Assembly: GCA_029379225.1 (NCBI GenBank)
Contig: JAQYWR010000026.1
Coordinates: forward strand, 43,053 to 107,052
Length of the DNA stretch: 64,000 nt
From: Nostoc sp. S4
Lineage (GTDB): Bacteria; Cyanobacteriota; Cyanobacteriia; Cyanobacteriales; Nostocaceae
Direction: 5' to 3'
Position numbers and translations under genes: made by a program. Below, one piece after another: positions 48,810 to 58,405 of this stretch; position 1 is the stretch's first letter, and every line of letters begins with the position of its first letter. The notes beneath the pieces are model-generated. The model did no database searches. It had not been told where the DNA came from and worked only from the letters and a program-made list of their open reading frames with translations.

Positions 48810-51665
48810 TTAAGTTGGTTGACCAGAGATTTGAATCATAAACTCTGTACCCTGTCCCAATTCTGAAGTGCAAGAGAGTGAACCACCGTGTACTTCTACT
48901 ATAATTTGACGAGCGATCGCTAATCCAAATCCCGTACCTTTTCCTACTGGTTTGGTAGTAAAAAGATGGTCAAATACTTTTTGTTTAACTTCTGGTGACA
49001 TCCCCACGCCATTATCAGCAATCTTAATCAAAACGTGATTCCCGTCAGCGGCTATACAAGTTTTAATAGTAATGCAATTGGGATTAGCTAAAATTTCTTC
49101 TAAACTCCGCCCTATATTGTATTCTTCAAGCGCATCAATGGCATTTGCTAACAAGTTCATAAACACTTGATTGAGTTGTCCAGGAAAGCACTCCACTAAA
49201 GGTAATTCCCCATAATCTTTGACTATTTCAATTCCCGGACGGTTTTCGTTAGCTTTTAAACGGTGTCTCAAAATCAAAATAGTGCTATCAATGCCTTCGT
49301 GAATATCAAAGGGAACTTTGTAATCTTGATCTGCTCTGGAGAAGTTTCGCAGACTATTGCTGATACTGCGGATTCGGCTAACACCCAATTTCATCGATTC
49401 CAGTAATTTCGGCAAATCTTCGCGTAAATAGTTTAAATCCATCGCATTGATTTCGTCTTCAATTTCTGAACCAGGATGAGGAAATTTTTGTTGATAGAGG
49501 TTAATCAGCCCAAACAATTCTTTAACATAATCTTTAGCTGGTTCGATGTTGCCGGCAATAAAGCCAATCGGGTTGTTAATTTCATGAGCAACACCTGCTA
49601 CAAGATTCCCAAGAGCAGACATTTTTTCACTCTGGACTAATTGTAATTGCATTATTTGGAGTTCTTGCAATGCTTGTTCTAATTGTTGCTTTTGCTGTTG
49701 TAGTAATTGTTCTGCTTCCTGGCGTTCGGTAATATCTTCAATTGTGCCAAGAATGCCAAAAACGTTTCCCTCTCGATCTCGTAAGGGAATTTTGTTTGTA
49801 TTTGCCCAGATTTGTTTGCCGTCTGCTTGCTGCCATGTTTCAATAATGTTAAGTTCAGCTTGTCCAGACTCCATAATGCGGCGATCGCATTCTACATACC
49901 AATCTGATTCTTCTTTAGTCCAGGGAAGTTCATAGTCGTTTTTACCAACAATATTTTCTGGCAATTTTAAACCCGCAGCCTTAGCAAAGTTGCGGTTACA
50001 CCATAAATAAAGGCTATTGCGGTCTTTCCAGAAAACAGATTGGGGAATATTGTCAATAATTAACTGCAAAAATTGTTCGGTTTGCCCAAGGTTTTTTAAA
50101 GTATCTTGTGCCTGTTGATACATTCGAGCATTTTCTAGGGAGATTGCAACTTGAGTGCATAATAGATTCAGGATTTCCACGCCATCGCTCGTAAACGCCC
50201 CAGTATTCAGATTGTTCTCCAGGTACAAAATCCCCAATAGTTTCTCTTGGTGCAGAATTGGCAAACACAGCAAGCTTTTGGGTTGCTGACGCATAATATA
50301 AGGATCGGCGATCGGCGTCGAATACATAGCTGTATCAATGATGACGCTAGGTTGCAGGTTGCGTTTAACGGCGTAAATCAGGCTACGGGGCACGTCTTTG
50401 CTATCCTCAACAGGGATAGATTGTAGTATGGTTGATTGCTGCCCAATTTGAGCAATTGCTTCGACAACCAATCTATTTTCTTTGAGCAGTAGCAACACAC
50501 ACTTATCGGCTCCAGCATTTTCAATGACTATAGAAAGTAGTGTATTCAGTAATTTCTCTAATTCGATTTCACTAGAGAGACTTTGAGAGGCTTTGAGAAC
50601 TGTTGTCATATCCAGCATGAATGATGTATTGCTGCTAGAAGTTGCTGATTTGCTTATGCTTAGAGCTTGTTTTTCAGGGATGATAAAGCGATCGCAAATA
50701 TCCTGCTTACCTAATTCAAATGTTTCAATCCGTCCAGTTTCCTGTAGTTGACGCCGACAAATTTCTAAATCATGTTTCAGCCCTAATGCACTCTGATAGC
50801 GTTCTTCGGCATTTTTCGCCATCAATTTGATCGTGATATCACACAGAATTTCAGGGATCTCCTCACTTTTGATAGCCAGTTGTTTCAAGTCGCCAAAACT
50901 ACCCAACGCACTGGCTGCTTTTGAGTTTTGACTTTTGACTCCCCGAAGAAAAGGCGGCTGCTTGGCGATGTGAGAGTAAACTAACTCCATCGAATCGTGA
51001 GATTGAAAAGGTAGCTGTCCAGTCAATAATTCATAAAATGTAATTCCCAACGAGTAGTAATCGCTGCGGTAGTCAATTTGGCGATTCATCCGTCCGGTTT
51101 GTTCGGGGGAAAGGTAAATCAGGGTATCTTCTAAGACATCAGGATGCTGGATTTCCTGCGTTTCTCTAGGCAAAAGCGAGGCAATGCTAAAATCTGTTAA
51201 CTTGACTTGCTTAGTTTGCGGGTTGATGAGAATGTTCGCAGGCTTGATGTCTTTATGGATGATGCGATGGCGATAAAGTCCATCGAGAATTTCACTCAAA
51301 GCGATCGCAATATCTAAAAACTCTTCCAAGAAATTTCGATTACTCTCTATTGCTGCTTTCATCCATTCTCGAAGAGAAATTCCGCCGAAATCCTCCATTA
51401 CCAAGGCATAGCTGTTACCGTAAGGTTCTAAACTGTAGGAACGAACAATATTTGGCAGGTTGAGATTTTTAGCAATCGTATAATGATTGCTCAAGTGGAC
51501 GAGTTCGCTGAAGCTAGGATACTCTTGGTGAAGCAGTTTGATAATTACTGGAAGTCGATCGTCCTCTCGAATTGCGCGGTAAACCAGCGTTCTAAAACTT
51601 ATATAAAGTTGCTCGGTAATTTGATAGTTTAGAAGTTTGGCGTTCTGCTCAACTGCTATATTCAT
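48810..51665 (-). CDS. Ser/Thr kinase-like/GAF/PAS/histidine kinase fusion protein
   Basis: A 951-aa signalling protein. Residues 1-270 form a Hanks-type kinase domain with VIIKLL (ATP lysine), [15 protein letters not shown] (catalytic loop), [10 protein letters not shown] (DFG region) and [24 protein letters not shown] domain lies at about 350-520, a PAS domain at about 535-645, a coiled linker of glutamines, then HisKA with [19 protein letters not shown] (H694) and HATPase_c ending [21 protein letters not shown]. Family members with this order normally carry a large AAA ATPase/TPR block between the kinase and GAF parts; here DRFIIPEKQ runs straight into the Ser-rich linker before GAF. It has no membrane segment. 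Partner and signal are unknown. Confidence 0.9.
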   Translation of the reverse strand: MNIAVEQNAKLLNYQITEQLYISFRTLVYRAIREDDRLPVIIKLLHQEYPSFSELVHLSNHYTIAKNLNLPNIVRSYSLEPYGNSYALVMEDFGGISLREWMKAAIESNRNFLEEFLDIAIALSEILDGLYRHRIIHKDIKPANILINPQTKQVKLTDFSIASLLPRETQEIQHPDVLEDTLIYLSPEQTGRMNRQIDYRSDYYSLGITFYELLTGQLPFQSHDSMELVYSHIAKQPPFLRGVKSQNSKAASALGSFGDLKQLAIKSEEIPEILCDITIKLMAKNAEERYQSALGLKHDLEICRRQLQETGRIETFELGKQDICDRFIIPEKQALSISKSATSSSNTSFMLDMTTVLKASQSLSSEIELEKLLNTLLSIVIENAGADKCVLLLLKENRLVVEAIAQIGQQSTILQSIPVEDSKDVPRSLIYAVKRNLQPSVIIDTAMYSTPIADPYIMRQQPKSLLCLPILHQEKLLGILYLENNLNTGAFTSDGVEILNLLCTQVAISLENARMYQQAQDTLKNLGQTEQFLQLIIDNIPQSVFWKDRNSLYLWCNRNFAKAAGLKLPENIVGKNDYELPWTKEESDWYVECDRRIMESGQAELNIIETWQQADGKQIWANTNKIPLRDREGNVFGILGTIEDITERQEAEQLLQQQKQQLEQALQELQIMQLQLVQSEKMSALGNLVAGVAHEINNPIGFIAGNIEPAKDYVKELFGLINLYQQKFPHPGSEIEDEINAMDLNYLREDLPKLLESMKLGVSRIRSISNSLRNFSRADQDYKVPFDIHEGIDSTILILRHRLKANENRPGIEIVKDYGELPLVECFPGQLNQVFMNLLANAIDALEEYNIGRSLEEILANPNCITIKTCIAADGNHVLIKIADNGVGMSPEVKQKVFDHLFTTKPVGKGTGFGLAIARQIIVEVHGGSLSCTSELGQGTEFMIQISGQPT

Positions 51666-52035
51666 GTTCCATCGACTCTTGTGAAATTAGCTATTTATTT
51701 CCAATATTTTGCCCAAATATAAGCTTTATCTAACTCAGTTTGATTTTGAGCGATCGCATTTACCAAGTTGCAGATGGAGACAGTAAGTTTTATTTGATGT
51801 CTCGGCGCATTTCCACCAATAGCTTTTTTTAAGTGATTGGACGTACCAGAGGACGTAACATTTTTACGGCAGTTTTTGGCTGGGGAGAGTAAGTAAAATC
51901 TCAATATTGACGAACGAAAACAGATACATGTAGCAGTCTTAAATAATTTTTGAAATCTTGCTGCGGTGGCTGTTGACTGTTAACAGTTGACAGTCAACAG
52001 CCACCACTGATATTTTTCATAACTTAAATAGGATT
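51666..52035. other. gap with 16-bp hairpin
   Basis: A perfect 16-bp inverted repeat, GGTGGCTGTTGACTGT (51965-51980) / 51990-52005, closes a 9-nt loop; its core is shared with the palindrome at 36585-36613. A 69-codon minus-strand ORF (51695-51904) shows no family likeness except a plausible helical end (NAIAQNQTELDKAYIWAKYW) and is not called. Confidence 0.5.
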
Positions 52036-52201
52036 GCTATATCTGACTTTTCACGTCATGTGGAAAAACCAACGCCAAACCTAACCCCCTAGCCCCTTCC
52101 TTACTATGAAACCGGGAAAATTCAAAGCCTCTCCCCTATGAAGGGAGAGGAATAGAAGTGAGGTTTTCCAGATATGCCGTGAAAAGTTAGATATATATAG
52201 G
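52036..52201. repeat. MITE-like element, about 165 bp
   Basis: CTATATCTGACTTTTCACG... at 52037-52068 is matched, with small differences, by the reverse complement of 52166-52200 (both contain ACTTTTCACG and GGAAAA-CC). The interior contains the common CCTAACCCCCTAGCCCC and a CCTCTCCC/GGGAGAGG stem. Non-coding. Confidence 0.55.
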
Positions 52202-52268
52202 CAAGGGCAACTGGCAACAGGCAATTAATGTTTCCATATTGCCTATTGCCTGCCTCTACAAACACGCT

Positions 52269-52433
52269 TTATTTTTGAGAAACTTTTTCTTCATTAACAG
52301 AAAGAGTGCGAATTAACTCCCGAATTACGTCGGTTGCTGGTCTCCCTGTAGTTGAGCAGTATTGCTCAAGCTTTTGTGCCTCCTCTGCTGCCAGGTTGAT
52401 TGTAAATCGTTTAACAGCCCATTTTTTATTCAT
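52269..52433 (-). CDS. ribbon-helix-helix (CopG/Arc-like) small protein, 54 aa
   Basis: An ORF of 54 codons starting at ATG 52433: MNKKWAVKRFTINLAAEEAQ then KLEQYCSTTGRPATDVIREL. The short KRFTINL strand followed by two helices separated by TTGRPATD is the ribbon-helix-helix DNA-binding fold of CopG-like repressors and antitoxins. No toxin gene is adjacent. There is no clear Shine-Dalgarno sequence. The pattern is characteristic enough to call the family but not a role. Confidence 0.65.
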   Translation of the reverse strand: MNKKWAVKRFTINLAAEEAQKLEQYCSTTGRPATDVIRELIRTLSVNEEKVSQK

Positions 52434-53001
52434 GATTAGACAAAATATATTTTGTAACTACTTCTCTAATATCCGTTTTTTATGCTGTTACTACAATGGT
52501 ACAATCAATGAAATTGCATTTAAGAAATAATGAAGACAAATGCCATATTTCTTGATTAATAGTAAAGAAATAAATTTTACTATGAAAATATGAAGTTTAG
52601 CTAATTCAATTACAAGAATTATCAATATTGTGTAAATTAAATATAAAAATATACACATTAGCCCAAAGTATTCACTGAGTCAGCTAAAAGGTATTTTTAT
52701 TAATCCAGTTATTAAAATCAGCGTTTATTCTTCTAATTAATCAACTTTGGTAATAGCATATTTAGAGTAATTTGGAGATAAATAAACTGGAAAAATTAGC
52801 TTGAATTGGTTAAATTATTTACTCCCTGTTTGCATAAATAAGTTGAAAAATCAAAGCGATTAATATAGTGGCGATCGCATGTAAGATCAAATTGAATAGC
52901 AGAGGTTCATCGAACTCACATTAAAACAAGTTAAAAGGGTGGTTTGAAACTGCATCTATATAAAAAAACCGCATCCACGGGTTTTAAATTTATGAAAAGA
53001 T
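52434..53001. other. AT-rich gap before CRISPR array
   Basis: Very AT-rich sequence with no supported gene. It borders the end of the array away from the presumed leader. Confidence 0.4.
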
Positions 53002-53474
53002 GTTTCCATTAATTCGCCTCCAAATTGTTATTGGAGACTTCCGCTCAACGTTCGTTGTTGTTGCAGTTGATATTGTTTCCATTAATTCGCCTCCAAATTG
53101 TTATTGGAGACAAGCATTTTACGAGCTAGCTTTTTTCTTTCTGAATAGTTTCCATTAATTCGCCTCCAAATTGTTATTGGAGACGTAGCACTTCAACATC
53201 ACGGCGTGGTGCTTCCTTCATGTTTCCATTAATTCGCCTCCAAATTGTTATTGGAGACCTTGATGAAACATACGGCCTTTTTTCTGGATGGTAGTTTCCA
53301 TTAATTCGCCTCCAAATTGTTATTGGAGACCAAAACTCTTTCTTGTAGAGGCATAGCCACAATATGTTTCCATTAATTCGCCTCCAAATTGTTATTGGAG
53401 ACAGAGATTAGGCAATTAATAGATACAGGTACGATCGGTTTCCATTAATTCGCCTCCAAATTGTTATTGGAGAC
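53002..53474 (-). CRISPR. CRISPR array, 7 repeats and 6 spacers
   Basis: Seven identical 37-bp repeats start at 53002, 53075, 53148, 53222, 53294, 53366 and 53438. On the plus strand the repeat begins GTTTCCATTAATTCGCC and ends TTGTTATTGGAGAC; it contains the stem CTCCAA/TTGGAG. Spacers are 36, 36, 37, 35, 35 and 35 bp. Read on the minus strand the repeat begins GTCTCCAATAAC and ends ATGGAAAC, a usual 3' end, so transcription is probably leftward with the leader at 53475 and beyond. All repeats are perfect, which suggests recent or active maintenance. No cas gene or tracr-like anti-repeat is seen in the window, so the type is undecided. Confidence 0.97.
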
Positions 53475-54105
53475 TCTAGCCTTTAAAAGACTTACAAAAA
53501 CAGGCTTGTGAAGTCTGTTTTGGCGGATCTGATTTCAAAGTAGCGTTTGAGCGATCGCTTGTCAAGTTTTTTGTGGAATAAAAATGCTTCAAAGGCTTAT
53601 CCTACAACGTTTTCAAAGTTTTGGCACATCTCATTTTTGCTAAAAATCCTTCAAATGCACTTACAGTAAGGATTTCAGCCGGAAATTTTCACCTTTATAA
53701 AAAAACAGCTAGGCTTTGCCAAAATAATCATTGAGACTTGCAACACACCGAACAGATTTACGGGATATTTTATAGCCAATAGTCAAGTTTTGAGTTGTCA
53801 AAATTGAGTTACTTAGAATAATAATTCATTGCCAATTAACCTTGTAAATACTCTACGTACCTTACCGAAGTTCTGATACCTACGGCAAACCTCTCCAGAG
53901 TACGGAGGAAGCCTCCACACCCTGCGGGAACACAAGCGTCTACAGACTTCTCTGTGCGCTTACCTTCACCTATCTCTGTGTGTATTTCTCAAAGCTTAGT
54001 TCATATCATGTCCAGCTAATCACTTATAATTAAAATCTCTTTGCCTCCCCACTTCCCTGTGTCCCCACGTCAGCCTCATAAGTCTTCAAACGGACATGAC
54101 ATCAC
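53475..54105. other. probable CRISPR leader and repeat-rich gap
   Basis: The first 150-200 bp are AT-rich and are the likely leader of the array. Around 53870-53950 there is GC-richer sequence resembling dispersed cyanobacterial repeats (CTCCAGAGTACGGAGG and similar). No gene is supported. Confidence 0.4.
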
Positions 54106-55194
54106 TTATGACGGAAAAGAGTTTCGAGAATTACGCCGCAGAATTACCCAAGTGACAACAGGAGTTCCAATTAGAGCAGTGACAGCATTTAAAGGTAAAA
54201 CCATCTGACTTACCCAAAGTTGGGAAAGCAAATCTGCAATTAATGCTAAGATTGCACCCATGATTATTACACTAGGAATTAACATCCGATGGTCGGAAGT
54301 ATTGAAAAGGCTGCGACACAAATGGGGAATAGCCACACCTAGAAACGCTATAGGGCCGCAAAAAGCAGTAATTGCACCAGCCAATATAGACGCACTCGTA
54401 ATAATTGAAAATCTGGTTTTCTGCACTGTTAAACCTAGACTACGGGCATAAGATTCACCCAGCAAAAGAGCATTCAAAGATTTTGATTGCAAGACTGCTC
54501 CCAATAAACTCAAAACTATCACCGGAATTAAAACAACTAATTGTCTCCAAGTCACCCCGGCAAAACTACCAAAAGTCCACATAATATAACTTTGAATGCG
54601 TTCTTTAGAGCTAAACTGCAACAAAATACTCACAATTGCACTAGTAGCATAACCAAACAATAAACCTAAAATCAGTAGCGTCATTGTGTCTTGCACTCGG
54701 CGAGAAATAACTAACATCACCCCTAAAACCGATGCTGCACCCAGACTTGCAGCGATGACTAAACCAAAATCACTAATGATTCCCAAGTCCGCTAATAATG
54801 TTGGTGTTGTCACACTTGCTGTCAGCACAACTAACGCTACACCTAAACTTGCACCAGAACTGATACCCAATACAAAAGGCCCCGCTAAGGGATTTTTAAA
54901 TAAAGTTTGCATTTGCAAGCCACTTACACCTAAAGCTGCACCTGCCAAAGTTGCAGTTAAAGCTTTAGGTAGGCGGAATTTGAGAATAATATTAACCCAC
55001 GTTGCTTTTTCTGATTCTTGTCCGAGCAAAATTTTGACTACTTCGTTAATGGGAATATCAACTGAACCTAAAGCCAGATCCAGTAAAAAAGCAAATAGTA
55101 AACCTATTAGTAAACTTGAAAAAATAATAATTTTTAAAACTGATAACTTTTGGTTTATTAGTGAGGGTTTTAATTGATATTTTTTAGTTAACAT
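54106..55194 (-). CDS. FecCD-type ABC transporter permease (siderophore/heme/cobalamin)
   Basis: The 362-aa protein has about nine or ten membrane helices and the FecCD/BtuC signatures: ILKFRLPKALTATLAGAALGVSGLQMQTLFKNPLAGPFVLGISSGASLGVAL, the LLLGESYARSLGL coupling-helix region that contacts the ATPase, and ITAFCGPIAFLGVAIPHLCR. It is the membrane part of an importer for iron chelates or B12. Neither the ATPase nor the binding protein is adjacent; a matching binding protein sits 3.2 kb away at 58406 on the same strand. The substrate cannot be read from the permease alone. Confidence 0.9.
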   Translation of the reverse strand: MLTKKYQLKPSLINQKLSVLKIIIFSSLLIGLLFAFLLDLALGSVDIPINEVVKILLGQESEKATWVNIILKFRLPKALTATLAGAALGVSGLQMQTLFKNPLAGPFVLGISSGASLGVALVVLTASVTTPTLLADLGIISDFGLVIAASLGAASVLGVMLVISRRVQDTMTLLILGLLFGYATSAIVSILLQFSSKERIQSYIMWTFGSFAGVTWRQLVVLIPVIVLSLLGAVLQSKSLNALLLGESYARSLGLTVQKTRFSIITSASILAGAITAFCGPIAFLGVAIPHLCRSLFNTSDHRMLIPSVIIMGAILALIADLLSQLWVSQMVLPLNAVTALIGTPVVTWVILRRNSRNSFPS

Positions 55195-55431
55195 TAATCA
55201 AAAGCATCCATCTTGAAAACTAAAATTTTCCTAGAAAACATGTTAGCGTGCTTTTTATATTTTGGATAAATAATGTTTAAAGCATAAAAGATTCTTTTTT
55301 CTTCTTGCGATCGCACTCAACCACTAAATACAAAACCCCATAGCTATAGACGTGCTACGGGGTGAGAATTGGGGTTATCGGGGAATGGGGCGATTGATTA
55401 TGAAAAAATGGTTTATTACTGCAATTAAAAA

Positions 55432-55899
55432 CTATCTACAGGTAGGATCAGGTGCTATTATTCCTGAAACCCAAGATAGTATATGTTGACAGTCTGGGTT
55501 ATCGCCTATATATTTTCCCGTGACATCATGAGTTCCACCAGTACCAGTGTAGGTTATCCTTATAGGTGTAGTTTCTTCGCCGCCACAGACGTTTAGAACA
55601 CCCGGATCCATACTACCATTAATATAATCTACTACAAGTTGGTATTTGCATTGATCGGTACTCACTTTGAAAGTCTTAGAAGCTCCCACCTCCAAATAAT
55701 CCGTTAAAGGCATGAGTTGATGCCATTTTATTTTGGTATTTACTGGCCTGATACGTACAAAACTTATTGGTAATGAATTATCGTTGGTTATTATTATAGT
55801 TAGATAGCTCCCGGCTAATGATTTCAAACTGATGGCAGACAGTGTTAGAAATGCAAATGTACTAGAGATTATGCTTGTGGATAATAATTTAGATAGCAT
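55432..55899 (-). CDS. secreted hypothetical protein (155 aa)
   Basis: I place the start at ATG 55899 (MLSKLLSTSIISSTFAFLTL) because the longer frame to 55941 would overlap the aspartoacylase gene and lacks a ribosome binding site, whereas GGGA lies 7 nt before 55899. A signal peptide covers about 25-30 residues (AISLKSLAG). The mature part is beta-rich, with four cysteines (DQCKYQL, LNVCGG, DCQHIL, PTCR) that could form two disulphides. No family is recognised. It follows the aspartoacylase gene by 8 nt and may be co-transcribed. Confidence 0.6.
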   Translation of the reverse strand: MLSKLLSTSIISSTFAFLTLSAISLKSLAGSYLTIIITNDNSLPISFVRIRPVNTKIKWHQLMPLTDYLEVGASKTFKVSTDQCKYQLVVDYINGSMDPGVLNVCGGEETTPIRITYTGTGGTHDVTGKYIGDNPDCQHILSWVSGIIAPDPTCR

Positions 55900-55907
55900 T
55901 TTTTTCC

Positions 55908-56798
55908 CTACACAGTAATTTGTTGTTTTTTGGTCAAACACATGGCAACACCTTTCTCGTAATAAGCTGCTTCATTGATGAAGACTGGGTGAACTGTTGA
56001 TTTACCTTCATAAGCAATAGTTTTGCCCTCAAAAGTTAAAAAAATCGGCTCGCCAGGATTGAGAGGTTCATAATCTTTAAACTGTAGATTTGGGTGAATC
56101 ATCGCTTGAATCTCTCCATCCTCATTTCTAGGATAATCAATAGTCCCAATATGTTGATAGAGCGTGAGCGTGTCGCATTTTAGTGGAATTGAACCTTGGT
56201 TGAACGCCTCTACATAATCCAAAATTTCATAAATCAGTTTCTCCGTTTTCTGAAACAAATCTGCACTCAACACACCTTGAGGTACTGAACCAACTTCAAC
56301 AGCAAAACCCAATTCACATTGGGAAATTAAGAAAGAATCTTCTTCATGAGATTGAATATAAAGAACCTTCACCAAAGGATTTATCGAACTCAGATATGCT
56401 GCTAATTGCAACAAGAAAGGATGAAGCTTAATAAGAATCAGAGTCAATCCCATGTTTGCAGTCGTACTGTGCAAATCCACAAAGATGCTTGTCTGCGATT
56501 TATTTTTCGGTTTGAGGATTTCGATAATCAGTCTTGCCTGCCTATTTTCATTGCTAGAGAGTTCCAGATTTTGCAGGTCTTCCTTGTTGAAGGTGCGGTT
56601 TAAGTCTTCGTCGATGTAACGCCTGCCTTCTGCAAAGGCTTTCGGATTGCCCAACAATGTTAGTGTTTCAAAGCTAGGTCGCTGAATTAGGTGAGGACAT
56701 TGCTCAAAGAGTTTAGTTATATATACTCCTGTTAGTTCATTCCCGTGGATTCCACCAATAATTACGGCCCGGTGGATTTCTTGGTTGGTTTGGTTCAT
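55908..56798 (-). CDS. aspartoacylase-family zinc amidohydrolase (AspA/AstE)
   Basis: The 296-aa protein has the aspartoacylase motifs: [16 protein letters not shown] with zinc ligands H18 and E21 (GxHGNE), DEDLNRTFN (substrate DLNR), [15 protein letters not shown] with the zinc ligand His, and the catalytic Glu in [12 protein letters not shown]. It hydrolyses N-acyl-aspartate or a related acylamide. Length is normal for the family (about 300). It is divergent from a LysR regulator, the classic arrangement for control of this gene by that regulator. The natural substrate in cyanobacteria is not known. Confidence 0.88.
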   Translation of the reverse strand: MNQTNQEIHRAVIIGGIHGNELTGVYITKLFEQCPHLIQRPSFETLTLLGNPKAFAEGRRYIDEDLNRTFNKEDLQNLELSSNENRQARLIIEILKPKNKSQTSIFVDLHSTTANMGLTLILIKLHPFLLQLAAYLSSINPLVKVLYIQSHEEDSFLISQCELGFAVEVGSVPQGVLSADLFQKTEKLIYEILDYVEAFNQGSIPLKCDTLTLYQHIGTIDYPRNEDGEIQAMIHPNLQFKDYEPLNPGEPIFLTFEGKTIAYEGKSTVHPVFINEAAYYEKGVAMCLTKKQQITV

Positions 56799-56844
56799 GT
56801 ATAGTTACTCGCTCAATACTTGTAAAAGCATGATAAAAGTAATA

Positions 56845-56894
56845 TTATGCTTCTGCAAGCTTGTATTGGCATAAAATTAGATTAAATTGGCATA
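56845..56894. promoter_or_regulatory. candidate LysR operator between aspA-like and lysR genes
   Basis: TTATGC (56845-56850) faces GCATAA (56869-56874), and ATTGGCATA occurs at 56865-56873 and again at 56886-56894, 21 bp apart (two helical turns). Such dyads and phased repeats in a divergent LysR intergenic region are typical binding sites. The pairing is seen; the binding is inferred. Confidence 0.4.
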
Positions 56895-56906
56895 GTGCTT
56901 AATAGT

Positions 56907-57803
56907 ATGGAGTTAGACAAGCTAAAATACTTTACTGTTCTGGCTCAAGAACTCAACTTCAGTCGATCTGCTAACCTCTTGGATATTGATCAGCCATATC
57001 TGAGCAAGCATATTCGTCGCTTGGAAAAGGACTTAGGATTTGAACTGTTTGACCGAGAGAGACGACCACTCCAGTTAACGCCTGGGGGAAAAGTTTTCTT
57101 TGAAGATGCTTCTGAGATTATTAGGCAGGTTGAACGGGCGAAGAGACGAGCATACAGAGCTAGTCTCGGCGAGGTAGGAGAGTTGACGATCGCACTTAAT
57201 AGTTCAATTACTAACAGTGTTCTGCCAAATGTACTGCAAGCTTTTCGCTCCCATCGTCCTGATGTCGAGCTAGTTTTATGTGAGTTAGCACCGAATGAGC
57301 AAATACAGCAGTTGCTTGATTACCGAATTGATATTGGTTTTGATTTTTTGCCCAATGATAATCACCCAGATTTAGAGTCTATAACCATTTTGTCAGAGCC
57401 ACTAGTGATTGCTTTACCTGAGTCACATCCACTAGTAGCTAAATCTCAAATTCCACTCAAGGCATTAGCGAATGAACCTTTTGTTTTACCTTCACCAAGG
57501 GTAGTCCACTTCTATAAGCAAATTATTAATTTTTGTGAACAGGTTTTTGGTCATGAACTAAAAGTTGTCCAACAAGCAACTTGGATGCTGACCGTATTGA
57601 GCTTAGTTGCGGGTGGAGTTGGGGTGTCTTTGCTGCTAAAAAATGCCCAAAATATTCAGCGTCACGGAGTTGTGTACAGACCAATTGAAGGAAAAAACCT
57701 GAAAATCCGGATTGTTGTGCTTTGGCGGCGTGATGACAAATCTAATGTCTTAAATGAGTTTCTAGAGGTTGTTAGGGATATAAGCCGCAGAGGGGAAATG
57801 TAA
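56907..57803 (+). CDS. LysR family transcriptional regulator
   Basis: The N-terminal winged helix-turn-helix is MELDKLKYFTVLAQELNFSRSANLLDIDQPYLSKHIRRLEKDLGFELFDRE; the sensor domain has two periplasmic-binding-like lobes (GELTIALNSSITNSVLP, IDIGFDFLP, LVAGGVGVSLLL). Start at MELDKLK (56907) is preferred over the upstream ATG at 56895, as family members begin with this motif. About 298 aa, normal length. Divergent from the aspartoacylase gene, which it likely controls together with itself; the effector is unknown. Confidence 0.9.
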   Translation: MELDKLKYFTVLAQELNFSRSANLLDIDQPYLSKHIRRLEKDLGFELFDRERRPLQLTPGGKVFFEDASEIIRQVERAKRRAYRASLGEVGELTIALNSSITNSVLPNVLQAFRSHRPDVELVLCELAPNEQIQQLLDYRIDIGFDFLPNDNHPDLESITILSEPLVIALPESHPLVAKSQIPLKALANEPFVLPSPRVVHFYKQIINFCEQVFGHELKVVQQATWMLTVLSLVAGGVGVSLLLKNAQNIQRHGVVYRPIEGKNLKIRIVVLWRRDDKSNVLNEFLEVVRDISRRGEM

Positions 57804-57866
57804 GAAAGGTCGTGGAGAATTTGCGAACTCAGGTTAAATCTAAAAAGAAGATGAAAAAGCGCAAAG

Positions 57867-57904
57867 TCTGAGCGTCGGCTTCCGGCGATCAGAACTTTGT
57901 AAGA
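57867..57904. repeat. dispersed repeat, shorter copy
   Basis: GAGCGTCGGCTTCCGGCG joined directly to ATCAGAACTTTGTAAGA; compare 30438-30505, where 30 bases separate the two parts. The C-terminal end of the LysR gene lies 64 nt upstream. Confidence 0.7.
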
Positions 57905-57971
57905 ACCGTTTGGTGAAACAGTGCGTTCCTGTCGCCTTGCGTCGGAAAGCAACTGCTGAACCCGAAGGGTA

Positions 57972-58170
57972 AAACTGATTGATAAAATTCTTTTACGCAA
58001 ACGGGCGGTAATTGAGTCTGTCAATGAGCATCTCAAAAATATGTGCGGAGCCGGAGACGCACCGCCTCCGGCCAAATAGAACACTCTCGGCAACGCAACT
58101 TGTGTTTAACTTTTTGGTCAATTTGATGGCTGGTTTAGCTGCTTACACCTACTTGCCCAAAAACCTTTGA
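57972..58170 (+). mobile_element. IS982-family transposase remnant
   Basis: The plus strand reads KLIDKILLRKRAVIESVNEH and LKNM, the C-terminal DKxLLRKRxxIExVNxxLKN motif of IS982 transposases, which is followed by a 30-nt palindromic repeat (GGAGCCGGAGACGCACCGCC, about 58043-58073). The transposase resumes after it as FNFLVNLMAGLAAYTYLPKN and ends at TGA 58168-58170. The N-terminal two thirds are absent. The element is dead; the palindrome inserted after or during its decay. The surrounding 57804-58405 region holds nothing else that I can name. Confidence 0.7.
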
Positions 58171-58405
58171 TTGATATTTACCCAAAAGATTTGCCTGCAC
58201 TACCTTCTGCCGTTTTCTAACCGTCGAACTCACGTTAACTTACTTGTCCCACGCATTCGGGACTTTTGCAAGAGGTCTAATGAAGCTGAGTATAGAGAAT
58301 CACAGCCACAAATAAATCTATGAGAAGTTTGAGAACTGGGCATATACCGCAACCTAAAAATGGGTTGTGTGGACGAAACATAGATTATCGGTGAGAGTCC
58401 GAGGT

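Noticed and set aside
51695..51904. 69-codon minus-strand ORF upstream of the fusion kinase
   Set aside because: No recognisable domain; kept only as a remark in the gap entry.
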